A program made the translations under genes and the position numbers. The notes under the pieces were generated by a model that did no database searches, was not told where the DNA came from, and was given only the letters and a program-made list of their open reading frames with translations. A stretch of 6,344 bases of DNA from B4-G1 sp964393895 (GTDB taxonomy: Bacteria > Chloroflexota > Anaerolineae > B4-G1), in the NCBI GenBank assembly GCA_964393895.1, contig CAYMWP010000194.1:1-6344 (forward strand), given 5' to 3'. Positions 1 through 5,762 of the stretch are shown here, piece after piece (position 1 is the first letter of the stretch; each line of letters opens with the position of its first letter).

Positions 1-1
1 T

Positions 2-64
2 CGGGCACAACTCAACCAACTGGAACAGCGATGGAAAGCGCTACCGCCGCTCGACGGCTCGTAG
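2..64 (+). CDS. C-terminal tail of an unidentified plus-strand gene (partial)
   Basis: The reading frame is open from the left window edge and stops at TAG 62-64. Its 20 visible residues end in LEQRWKALPPLDGS and look like a charged, amphipathic protein tail (RAQLNQLEQ before it). The frame would place a gene convergent with aroE, with 22 nt between the two stop codons, which is an ordinary arrangement. The family cannot be identified from so little. Another plus-strand frame from position 31 runs on into aroE but is antisense to a well-conserved protein, so I treat it as a shadow. Confidence is limited because 20 codons can stay open by chance. Confidence 0.4.
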   Translation, partial: RAQLNQLEQRWKALPPLDGS

Positions 65-86
65 CAACTTATGCGCTATTGCCATT

Positions 87-965
87 TTACCGTTGCATTG
101 CTCGCTCGCAAGCAGTGCGCATCGGCCCGATGATCTCTTCTATGGCGAAACCCTGGTTGGTCCACATATCGAACGCCAGCGCGCCCTGCCGCACCAGCAT
201 TCCCAGTCCGCCTATCGCGCGCGCGCCCGATTCCCGCGCCTGCCGCAAAAGCCGTGTCTCCAACGGGTTATAGACCAGGTCGTACACGGTCAGGCGAGGC
301 GGAATGGGCAAGCCGTCGGGCCAGACGGAGCCATCCACGTGAGGCCACATCCCCACCGTCGTCGTGTTGACCAGCAGGTCGGCGGCGCGAGCGGACTCGA
401 TCAGTGTCTCCTGCGTGAGTGACAGCGCGTGCAAAACCTCTTCACTTCCCATACCTGAGACTAGCGCTTGCGCCCGCTCGAAGGTGCGGTTGAGCACCGT
501 GATCTTGCCAATCCCTGCTCCAAGCAGGCCAAAGACGACGGCTCGCGCCGCGCCGCCAGCCCCAACGACGACCGCGCTCTTGCCCTCTGGTTCAAACCCG
601 CTCTGATGCAGGTCGCCGATGAACCCCGGAACGTCCGTATTGTACCCGCTCAGGACCGTCGCGCCATCCTCCCGCCGCTCGACGACGATCGTGTTGACCG
701 CGCTGAATTTTCCGGCGTCGGGCGCGATGTCGTCCAACGCAGGCATGACGGCCTGCTTGTGCGGCGCGGTCACGTTGGCGCCGCGGAAACCCAACGCAGC
801 CAGCCCGCGCACAGCCGCCTCGACCTGCCCCGGCAACGTCGGCAGTGGGACGTAGCGCCAGTTCAATCCCAAGGCGCCGAAGGCGGCGTTGTGCATCGCC
901 GGTGAGAGGCTATGCGCCACCGGCCAACCGATCAATCCGACCAGTTTGGTGTGTTCGTCAATCAC
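87..965 (-). CDS. aroE: Shikimate 5-dehydrogenase (NADP+)
   Basis: Reduces 3-dehydroshikimate to shikimate with NADPH in the cytoplasmic shikimate pathway. The 292 residues are close to the usual family length. The N-terminal substrate domain shows SLSP (19-22), NVTAPHK (64-70, with the catalytic Lys at 70), Asn91-Thr92 and GYNTD (107-111, catalytic Asp111). The Rossmann domain has GAGGAARA (135-142) and NRT plus Arg164, the usual NADP-phosphate-binding pattern. Near the C-terminus are YNPLETRLL (from 232) and GGLGMLVRQGALAF (252-265). The start is GTG at 965, which gives the standard N-terminus (TKLVGLIGWPVAHSLSP) and has GGAG six nt upstream. It overlaps the end of aroA by 8 nt, so the two are probably translationally coupled. 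It is the last gene of the operon. No convincing terminator is visible downstream. Confidence 0.97.
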   Translation of the reverse strand: MIDEHTKLVGLIGWPVAHSLSPAMHNAAFGALGLNWRYVPLPTLPGQVEAAVRGLAALGFRGANVTAPHKQAVMPALDDIAPDAGKFSAVNTIVVERREDGATVLSGYNTDVPGFIGDLHQSGFEPEGKSAVVVGAGGAARAVVFGLLGAGIGKITVLNRTFERAQALVSGMGSEEVLHALSLTQETLIESARAADLLVNTTTVGMWPHVDGSVWPDGLPIPPRLTVYDLVYNPLETRLLRQARESGARAIGGLGMLVRQGALAFDMWTNQGFAIEEIIGPMRTACERAMQR

Positions 966-2262
966 AAGCGGCTCCGATTTGCTGCATCAACTCGGCGAAC
1001 CCAGGGAAAGAGTCATCAATGCACTCTGCATTCTCCACGATGGTCTCTCCCTTTGCAACCAATCCCGCCACGGCTAGAGCCATCGCCAACCGGTGATCGC
1101 CGTGGCTGTCCACCCTTGCGCCGTGCAGTGGCGTCGGTCCCTGTATTATAAACCCATCGGGGAGCGGGTCAATGTGCGCGCCCAGCGTTCGCAGTTCGGG
1201 AACGATGGCGGCGATGCGATCCGTCTCCTTGACGCGCAGTTCGGCGGCGTCGCGCACGTGCGTTGTGCCATGCGCCTGTGTCGCGGCGACGGCCAGCACC
1301 GGGAACTCGTCAATCATGCGCACCACCGTTTCTCCGACGACTCCCACGCCCCGCAGGCCCGACGCGCGTATCGTCACGTCGGCCACCGGCTCCCCGCTCT
1401 CCTCGCGCTCGTTCTCCAGGGCGATCTCGGCTCCCATCGCCCGCAGCACGGCCAGCAGACCGGTGCGGGTGGGGTTGACGCCTACACCCTCGACGGTAAC
1501 CTCCGAGCCAGGCGCCAGCGCTGCCGCGACCAGCGGAAAGGCTGCCGCCGAGATGTCACCGGGGATGGCAAGTGTGAGCGCGCCGAGGGGTGAGGAGAGC
1601 GGGGCCAGGGTGACGGTCAGGTCGCTTACCCTGACAGCGGCTCCCATCGCGGCGAGCAAACGTTCGGTGTGGTCGCGGGCGGGAGCAGGCTGGCGGACGA
1701 TGGTGGGACCGGCAGCGTAGAGACCGGCCAACAACAGCGCGCTCTTGACCTGGGCGCTGGCGACGTCCAGGGTGTGGTCGCCGCCGCGCAGTTGACGCCC
1801 GCGAATGGTGAGGGGAGCGTGCCCGTCGGTGTCCTCGATCTCGGCCCCCATTCGGCGGAGTGGCTCGGTGATGCGCCGCATCGGGCGGCGGAGCAATTGT
1901 GGATCGCCGCTGAGCGTCGCTTTGCTTAAACCGAACGTCTGACCTGCCAAAATGCCCGCCAGCAATCGCATCGTCGTGCCGGAGCGGGCGCAGTGCAGCG
2001 GCTCGGCAGGCGCTTGCAGCCCGCGCAACCCGCGCCCGTGGACGGTCAGCGTGGTGTCGTCGTGGACGTCAATCTGGACGCCCAGCGCGCGGAGGCAGGC
2101 CAGGGTCACCAGGCAGTCACCGGCGGGTAGGAATCCACTGACCTGACTGACTCCTTCGGCCAGAGCGCCGAGCAGCAGCGCCCGGTGAGAGATAGATTTA
2201 TCGCCCGGCACGTGCACACGTCCGCGCAGCGCCTTCCCCGAACTCATCTTTAGCTGCTCCAT
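958..2262 (-). CDS. aroA: 3-phosphoshikimate 1-carboxyvinyltransferase (EPSP synthase, class II type)
   Basis: Transfers the enolpyruvyl group of PEP to shikimate-3-phosphate, giving EPSP, the precursor of chorismate. From the chosen start the protein has 434 residues (E. coli 427). Visible motifs are GDKSISHRA (20-28), SGTTMRL (94-100), RRPMRR (125-130), SAQVK (169-173), RDHTE (196-200), GDISAAAF (235-242), NPTR (263-266), DEFPVLA (318-324), KETDR (345-349) and DHRLAM (389-394). The combination GDKS, SAQxK, RxHTE and NxTR is the published signature of class II EPSP synthases, which are often glyphosate-tolerant. Tolerance here is only an inference. An ATG at 2343 would add 27 residues unlike the family and lies in a hairpin-forming spacer. 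ATG 2262 follows two tandem Shine-Dalgarno copies and gives the normal N-terminus. ATG 2247 is a less likely alternative. Confidence 0.96.
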   Translation of the reverse strand: MEQLKMSSGKALRGRVHVPGDKSISHRALLLGALAEGVSQVSGFLPAGDCLVTLACLRALGVQIDVHDDTTLTVHGRGLRGLQAPAEPLHCARSGTTMRLLAGILAGQTFGLSKATLSGDPQLLRRPMRRITEPLRRMGAEIEDTDGHAPLTIRGRQLRGGDHTLDVASAQVKSALLLAGLYAAGPTIVRQPAPARDHTERLLAAMGAAVRVSDLTVTLAPLSSPLGALTLAIPGDISAAAFPLVAAALAPGSEVTVEGVGVNPTRTGLLAVLRAMGAEIALENEREESGEPVADVTIRASGLRGVGVVGETVVRMIDEFPVLAVAATQAHGTTHVRDAAELRVKETDRIAAIVPELRTLGAHIDPLPDGFIIQGPTPLHGARVDSHGDHRLAMALAVAGLVAKGETIVENAECIDDSFPGFAELMQQIGAACD

Positions 2263-2263
2263 C

Positions 2264-2285
2264 AACCCTCCTCCAACCCTCCTCC
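2264..2285 (-). promoter_or_regulatory. Tandem-duplicated Shine-Dalgarno sequence before aroA
   Basis: On the minus strand the 11-mer GGAGGAGGGTT occurs twice back to back, ending one base before the aroA ATG at 2262. The copy next to the start puts GGAGG about 7 nt from the ATG. The second copy is 11 nt further upstream. This decides the start codon in favour of 2262 over 2343. Because aroA follows a 119-nt gap and cannot be coupled to tyrA by overlap, a strong independent ribosome binding site makes sense. Confidence 0.8.
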
Positions 2286-2304
2286 GCAAATTTCTGCCGA
2301 AAAC

Positions 2305-2370
2305 TGTAGCATAGGGCCTTGTGCCCGTTTTTTTTGCCCACAAGCACCGCCCACGAGGGGCTATGCTACA
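2305..2370. repeat. Imperfect 66-bp inverted repeat in the tyrA-aroA spacer
   Basis: The outer arms TGTAGCATAG (2305-2314) and CTATGCTACA (2361-2370) are perfectly complementary over 10 bp. Inside them CTTGTG (2318-2323) can pair with CACAAG (2339-2344) around a run of eight T (2328-2335 on the plus strand, A on the operon strand). The structure fills most of the only sizeable gap in the operon. On the minus strand it is followed by only a short T-run (GTTTTC), so it is at best a weak terminator. It may instead be an RNA processing or stability hairpin, or the remnant of a small palindromic element. Confidence 0.65.
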
Positions 2371-2381
2371 TCTCTCCGAAA

Positions 2382-3242
2382 CTAGGGATACATCCTGATC
2401 CTTTCGTCGCGAATGGCGCTCAACGCCGCTCGCAGGTCTTTCTCGTCACTGGTCTCCACCAGGCGAGCCAGGTCGCGCAGTTTTGCCCGGTAGACGTCCA
2501 CAGCATGGAGCACCTTTTCCCGGTTGGTCATCAGAATATCAACCATCATCGTCACGTCGCTGCCGGCCACGCGCGACGTGTCGCGGAAGCCGCCGGCGAT
2601 GATCTCCCACGCGGCCGGGTCGGGTGAGGTCGTGGCGTCGGCCGTGGCGACCAGGGCGCAGGCCAGCAGGTAGGGCAGGTGGCTGACGGTAGCGACCAAA
2701 GCATCCTGGCGTTCCGGCTCGAGCACCAATGGGCGCGCGCCGACGGCCTCGGCCAGTGCAAGCCCCGTCGCCAGCGCAGTCTCTGACGTACGCTCCAGCG
2801 GGGAGAGGATAAAGGTGCGACCGTGGTAAAGGGCCGGGTCTGCCGCCTCGATGCCCGATTTCTCCTTGCCGCACATCGGGTGTCCGCCCAGCGGCTGGAC
2901 GTGGTCGGGCAATCGCGCCATCTCTGCAACGATCCGCGCCTTGGTGCTGCCCAGGTCCATCAGCAGGCATCCTTCCGGCAGCAGAGGGCCGATCTCGGCC
3001 AGTTGCCGCATAATGACGCACACCGGCGTCGCCAGGACGACCACGTCTGCCTCGCGCACGCCGTCTCTCAGATTGATCGTGCCCCGGTCGATCAGTCCCT
3101 GCGCCAGTGCGGTGTCGATTGTCTCGGCGCGCCGCGCCACGCCGACGACCTCCCGGCACTTTGCGCGCAGCGCTCCGGCCAATGAGCCACCCATCAAGCC
3201 CAAGCCAATGATGGTGATTGTAAGGTCGGGCAATTCTTTCAT
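2382..3242 (-). CDS. tyrA: Prephenate/arogenate dehydrogenase
   Basis: Oxidatively decarboxylates prephenate to 4-hydroxyphenylpyruvate, or arogenate to tyrosine, committing the pathway to tyrosine. The 286 residues match a single-domain TyrA without chorismate mutase or ACT domain. The Rossmann motif is GLGLMGGSLA (13-22). DLGSTK lies at 96-101, the catalytic His121 in GGHPMCGKEKSG (119-130), SHLP at 187-190 and GGFRDTSRVA at 217-226. After the second beta strand the sequence reads GVARRAET, with Arg37-Arg38 where NAD-dependent enzymes usually carry an acidic residue. This resembles NADP-dependent cyanobacterial arogenate dehydrogenases, so cofactor and substrate remain open. The ATG overlaps the aroF stop codon in an ATGA arrangement, which suggests translational coupling. 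Confidence 0.96.
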   Translation of the reverse strand: MKELPDLTITIIGLGLMGGSLAGALRAKCREVVGVARRAETIDTALAQGLIDRGTINLRDGVREADVVVLATPVCVIMRQLAEIGPLLPEGCLLMDLGSTKARIVAEMARLPDHVQPLGGHPMCGKEKSGIEAADPALYHGRTFILSPLERTSETALATGLALAEAVGARPLVLEPERQDALVATVSHLPYLLACALVATADATTSPDPAAWEIIAGGFRDTSRVAGSDVTMMVDILMTNREKVLHAVDVYRAKLRDLARLVETSDEKDLRAALSAIRDERIRMYP

Positions 3243-4270
3243 AGTGTTCTGCCCACTGCCTCGGCCACCGGGCGTAGATTCCGCATCAACTCGGCAAAGC
3301 GCGCCGGTTTGAGCGATTGTGAACCGTCAGAGAGGGCCTGTTCTGGGTTTGGGTGTACTTCGATGATCAGCCCGTCGGCCCCGGCGGCCACAGCTGCCCG
3401 CGAGAGCGGCTCCACCAATTCCCACTTGCCCGTCCCGTGGCTGGGGTCCACCACGACCGGCAGGTGACTGAGTTGTTTGAGCAGCGGCACGGCGCTGAGG
3501 TCGAGGGTGTTGCGCGTATACTGTTCGAACGTGCGGATGCCGCGCTCGCACAGGATGACGCGGTCGTTGCCGTGGGAGAGGATGTACTCGGCGGCCATCA
3601 GCAGTTCCTCCAGCGTGGACATCATACCACGCTTGAGCAGCACCGGTCGCTGCGCCTCACCGACGGCGTGCAGCAGGGCATAGTTCTGCATGTTCCGCGC
3701 GCCGACCTGGAGGACGTCGGCATGCGTGGTGACCAACGGCACCTGTTGGGGAGCCATCACCTCGGTGACGACCGGGAGACCCGTCTCCTTGCGCGCTGCG
3801 GCCAGGATGCGTAACCCCTCCTCGCCCAGCCCCTGGAAACTGTAGGGAGAAGAACGCGGCTTGAAAGCGCCCCCGCGCAGCATGTGGGCGTGGCAACTCT
3901 TGACAGCCCGCGCGGCCTCCAGCAATTGCTCGCGGCTCTCCACGGCGCACGGGCCTGCCATCACGATCAACTGCTTGCCGCCGACCGCGATCCCATTGGC
4001 GGATTGTTCCAACCCGACCGAGACGACGGTGTCTTGCGGATGAAAATCCCGACTGGCCAACTTGTAGGGGCGCAGGATGGGCACCGTCCGCTCGACGCCG
4101 TCCATACGCTCAATCTGTTCGCGGTCCAGCGGGCGGCCATTGCCGATAATGCCGATGATGGTCCGCTCCTCGCCCTCTGAAAGATGCACCCCACAGCCCA
4201 ACTGTTCGATGCGGGCAGTGACGTTGGCAATCTGGGCACTGCTCGCGCCTTGTTTCATTATGACGATCAT
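3239..4270 (-). CDS. aroF: 3-deoxy-7-phosphoheptulonate (DAHP) synthase with N-terminal regulatory domain
   Basis: Condenses PEP and erythrose-4-phosphate to DAHP, the first step of aromatic synthesis. The 343 residues align well from memory with the Thermotoga maritima enzyme (338 aa). Residues 1-70 form the ferredoxin-like regulatory domain, with GVHLSEGEERTIIGIIG (27-43) and ILRPYKLASRDFHP (65-78). The TIM-barrel catalytic domain follows, with GPCAVE (106-111), LRGGAFKPR (131-139), GARNMQN (190-196), LLKRG (211-215), CERGIRTFE (241-249) and DPSHG (275-279). Expected metal ligands are Cys108, His278, Glu304 and Asp315. The first ATG is preferred over Met5 because AGGAGG lies six nt upstream and family members begin MIV. 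In T. maritima this domain mediates Tyr/Phe feedback inhibition, so the same is likely here. Confidence 0.97.
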   Translation of the reverse strand: MIVIMKQGASSAQIANVTARIEQLGCGVHLSEGEERTIIGIIGNGRPLDREQIERMDGVERTVPILRPYKLASRDFHPQDTVVSVGLEQSANGIAVGGKQLIVMAGPCAVESREQLLEAARAVKSCHAHMLRGGAFKPRSSPYSFQGLGEEGLRILAAARKETGLPVVTEVMAPQQVPLVTTHADVLQVGARNMQNYALLHAVGEAQRPVLLKRGMMSTLEELLMAAEYILSHGNDRVILCERGIRTFEQYTRNTLDLSAVPLLKQLSHLPVVVDPSHGTGKWELVEPLSRAAVAAGADGLIIEVHPNPEQALSDGSQSLKPARFAELMRNLRPVAEAVGRTL

Positions 4271-4276
4271 CTGATA

Positions 4277-4282
4277 CCTCCT
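4277..4282 (-). promoter_or_regulatory. Shine-Dalgarno sequence of aroF
   Basis: AGGAGG on the minus strand stands six nt before the ATG at 4270, in the 25-nt gap after pheA. It is a full-consensus ribosome binding site and settles the aroF start at the first ATG rather than the in-frame ATG four codons later. Confidence 0.85.
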
Positions 4283-4295
4283 GTGTTCAGTTCAC

Positions 4296-5141
4296 TCATA
4301 CCAGGACCCCGTTGTCGGGAACGGGGGTCGTTGCAGCCGGATAAGAACCCAATAATTTGACAAACGACGAGCGCCGCAGCAGGCCTATGATGGCCGCCTC
4401 GCATTCGGGGTCCTGGCAGTGCCCTTCAAAGTCCAGGTAGAAAATATATTGCCAGGGCCGGTTGAGGCGCGGGCGCGACTCGATCTTGGTCAGGTTGATC
4501 CCCCTGGTGGCGAATTCTCCCAGGCAGTCGTACAACGCCCCCGGCTGGTGGCGGGAGGAGAAGACGAGCGACGTCTTGGTGCGCTGCGCGCGCGGCGGAT
4601 CGTCCAGGGAGAGGACGAAGAAGCGCGTATAATTAAAGGGGAAATCCTCGATGGCCGAGGAGACGATCTCCAGATCGTACATCTCGGCGGCCAACTTGCT
4701 GGCGATCGCGGCCACGCCGGGTTCCGGGTTGGCCGCCAAGTCGCGCGCGCTGCCGGCGGTGTCGAAGGCGGGTTCGGGTTTCAGCTCGTAACTGCTCAAG
4801 TACCGCTGGCATTGAGCCAACGCCTGCGGATGCGAGCGCACGCGTTCCAGGTCGGCCAACTGGGTGCCGGGAATGGCGAGCAACATGTGGTGCACGTGCA
4901 AGATCGTCTCGGCGCAAATGCGCAGGTCGCGCTCCATCAGCAGTTCGTAGGAGCGGCTCACAGAACCCGCGACGGCGTTCTCCACCGGCACCATTGCACA
5001 GTCCACCTCGCCGTTTTCCACGGCGGGGAACACGTCGTCCAGGGTCCTGTAAGGGATGCTTTCCACGTCAGGGCCAAAGTACTGGCGTATGGCCTCCTCC
5101 GAATACGCCCCGGCGATACCTTGAAATGCTACTCTAGTCAT
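4296..5141 (-). CDS. pheA: Prephenate dehydratase, monofunctional, with C-terminal ACT domain
   Basis: Converts prephenate to phenylpyruvate, committing the pathway to phenylalanine. The 281 residues are typical for a stand-alone dehydratase. There is no fused chorismate mutase domain, and that activity comes from the adjacent aroH. The catalytic region contains AFQGIAGAYSE (5-15), VPVEN (51-55), SHPQAL (103-108), DTAGSA (127-132) and NYTRF (170-174), whose Thr172 is the conserved catalytic Thr of the TRF motif. The ACT domain has PGAL (200-203) and KIESRP (219-224), the Phe-binding motif, so feedback inhibition by Phe is expected. The ATG lies four nt after the aroH stop, and GGAGG sits in the last aroH codons, so the genes are probably coupled. 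Confidence 0.97.
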   Translation of the reverse strand: MTRVAFQGIAGAYSEEAIRQYFGPDVESIPYRTLDDVFPAVENGEVDCAMVPVENAVAGSVSRSYELLMERDLRICAETILHVHHMLLAIPGTQLADLERVRSHPQALAQCQRYLSSYELKPEPAFDTAGSARDLAANPEPGVAAIASKLAAEMYDLEIVSSAIEDFPFNYTRFFVLSLDDPPRAQRTKTSLVFSSRHQPGALYDCLGEFATRGINLTKIESRPRLNRPWQYIFYLDFEGHCQDPECEAAIIGLLRRSSFVKLLGSYPAATTPVPDNGVLV

Positions 5142-5145
5142 ACGT

Positions 5146-5511
5146 TCATCCCTCCACTAGATCGGGTCTCAAGACGCGGGCACGTCCCAAGTAGACGTGC
5201 CGGATTTGTGCGGGAGAAAGATCGGTGTTCCAATGTATCAACACCCGGATGCAGCGGGGCAGGTTGTCCACGACCGCCATCTCTTGCATACACAGCAGGG
5301 GAGTGTACGTCCATCCCATCTCGCGGGCGGCGCGCGCCGGGTAGGCCGCATCCAGGTCGGGCGTGGTGGTGAAAATCACACTGGTGATATCGTCCACCAA
5401 CAGGCCATTGGCGACGGCGATCCGCTCCAACAAACCCCGCGTCGCCGCGATGATGGTACCCGCATCGTTGATCTCGACAGTGACTGCCCCGCGAATGCCA
5501 CGACACGCCAT
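5146..5511 (-). CDS. aroH: Chorismate mutase, AroH class (monofunctional)
   Basis: Rearranges chorismate to prephenate, the shared substrate of pheA and tyrA. The 121 residues match the Bacillus-type trimeric AroH fold. Residues corresponding to the known active site are Arg7 in RGIRGA, Tyr57, Arg63, Cys74 and Glu77 in CMQEM, Arg89 in CIRV, and Tyr107 in RHVYL, followed by VLRPDL. The frame is open to an upstream ATG at 5556, but those 15 extra residues lie inside the terminator hairpin and are not family-like. ATG 5511 gives the expected N-terminus and has GAGGAG six nt upstream. It is the first enzyme gene of the operon, directly behind the leader attenuator. Confidence 0.97.
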   Translation of the reverse strand: MACRGIRGAVTVEINDAGTIIAATRGLLERIAVANGLLVDDITSVIFTTTPDLDAAYPARAAREMGWTYTPLLCMQEMAVVDNLPRCIRVLIHWNTDLSPAQIRHVYLGRARVLRPDLVEG

Positions 5512-5517
5512 TTCTTT

Positions 5518-5523
5518 CTCCTC
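5518..5523 (-). promoter_or_regulatory. Shine-Dalgarno sequence of aroH
   Basis: GAGGAG on the minus strand is separated by AAAGAA from the ATG at 5511. It begins only eight nt after the T-run of the upstream hairpin, so termination there would release the transcript just before the first structural gene. It fixes the aroH start and excludes the upstream in-frame ATG at 5556. Confidence 0.85.
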
Positions 5524-5531
5524 ATAGAAAC

Positions 5532-5562
5532 AAAAAACGTGGAGCGGTTGCTCCACGTTTTT
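5532..5562 (-). terminator. Intrinsic terminator acting as attenuator in the aroH leader
   Basis: On the minus strand AAAAACGTGGAGC (5562-5550) pairs perfectly with GCTCCACGTTTTT (5545-5533) around a four-base AACC loop. The 13-bp stem ends in a run of six T (5537-5532). This is a textbook Rho-independent terminator. It lies downstream of the operon promoter and upstream of the aroH ribosome binding site, so it must be conditionally bypassed. The plus strand also shows a T-run, so it could work in both directions. Since no plus-strand gene approaches it, the leader role is more likely than ending an upstream gene, although ending read-through from the RHS fragment is also possible. Confidence 0.88.
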
Positions 5563-5679
5563 GCTGCTTTTCAGATGCTGCCTATCCTACACCGGCCTCC
5601 GTCCAACGCAAAGCTCCCATCCCCTCAGGCAGGGTAAAAAATAATAGTAGGGAAAGTAGGTTAGGTTGGCTTTACGTTG
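5550..5679 (-). promoter_or_regulatory. Alternative leader-RNA pairings: 1:2 (anti-antiterminator) and 2:3 (antiterminator)
   Basis: Segment 1, CAACGTAAAGC (5679-5669), can pair with segment 2, GCTTTGCGTTG (5614-5604), over 11 bp with one G-U pair. Segment 2 can instead pair as GCTTTGCGTT with AACGTGGAGC (5559-5550), the left arm of the terminator, over 10 bp with three wobble pairs. The two pairings exclude each other, and 2:3 excludes the terminator. The Tyr/Phe codons (5658-5638) lie between segments 1 and 2, and segment 2 lies in the last codons of the leader reading frame. The expected logic is that a ribosome slowed at Tyr/Phe codons hinders 1:2 and favours 2:3, giving read-through. Free movement, or no translation, gives 3:4 termination. 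Pairings were read by eye and energies were not computed. Confidence 0.72.
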
Positions 5680-5691
5680 TTGGTCCATCAT
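5587..5691 (-). CDS. Tyr/Phe-rich leader peptide of the aromatic amino acid operon
   Basis: A 34-codon frame from ATG 5691 to TAG 5589-5587. Residues 11-18 read TYFPYYYF, so four Tyr and two Phe fall within seven codons, with one Trp at residue 25. Such a cluster in a short frame between a promoter and a leader terminator is the hallmark of attenuation leader peptides such as E. coli pheL. Tyr and Phe are the end products of the genes that follow. The start is uncertain: ATG 5688, GTG 5700 and ATG 5715 are in the same frame, and none has a strong Shine-Dalgarno sequence. The sensing codons are included with any of these starts. The peptide itself probably has no function. Confidence 0.75.
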   Translation of the reverse strand: MMDQQRKANLTYFPYYYFLPCLRGWELCVGRRPV

Positions 5692-5730
5692 TCGTTTCAC
5701 TTTACCCGGTAGCATCGTTCAATCGTTCGG

Positions 5731-5762
5731 ATTGGGCGCAATCATACCCGCTTTGGCCCAAT
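5731..5762. repeat. Inverted repeat overlapping the operon promoter
   Basis: ATTGGGC (5731-5737) and GCCCAAT (5756-5762) are perfect inverted copies separated by 18 bp. One half lies in the promoter spacer next to the -35 box and the other at the expected transcription start, so the pair brackets the -10 box. A dimeric repressor site is possible, but a 7-bp match over this distance can also arise by chance. Confidence 0.35.

Noticed and set aside
40..65. Hairpin GCTAC...GTAGC at the left edge as terminator between convergent genes
   Set aside because: The stem is short and interrupted (5 bp plus 3 bp) and neither strand has a T-run after it.
31..273. Plus-strand 80-codon frame running into aroE
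   Set aside because: It is mostly antisense to the conserved end of aroE with no protein-like features. The frame ending at 64 is the better candidate for a convergent gene.
2315..2335. Plus-strand GGGC-GCCC hairpin followed by eight T as an antisense terminator
   Set aside because: The stem has only 4 bp, and no plus-strand transcript is expected through the operon. The T-run is better seen as the loop of the larger palindrome.
2263..2343. Upstream ATG at 2343 extending aroA by 27 residues
   Set aside because: The extra residues are not family-like, cover the palindromic spacer and the Shine-Dalgarno copies, and have no good ribosome binding site. ATG 2262 fits the family and the ribosome binding site.
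4419..5372. Plus-strand open frame of 317 codons opposite pheA and aroH
   Set aside because: It is antisense to two clearly conserved enzymes, shows no recognisable domain and is explained by high GC.
5512..5556. Upstream ATG at 5556 extending aroH by 15 residues
   Set aside because: It lies inside the terminator hairpin. ATG 5511 has a strong Shine-Dalgarno sequence and the conserved N-terminus.
5532..5700. T-box riboswitch or TRAP-type control of the aroH leader
   Set aside because: There is no conserved T-box sequence or specifier stem and no row of GAG/TAG triplets. A short coding frame with Tyr/Phe codons explains the leader better.
5714..5728. Direct repeat ATCGTTC twice between the promoter and the leader frame
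   Set aside because: Two 7-bp copies one base apart could be chance, and no function is suggested by position.
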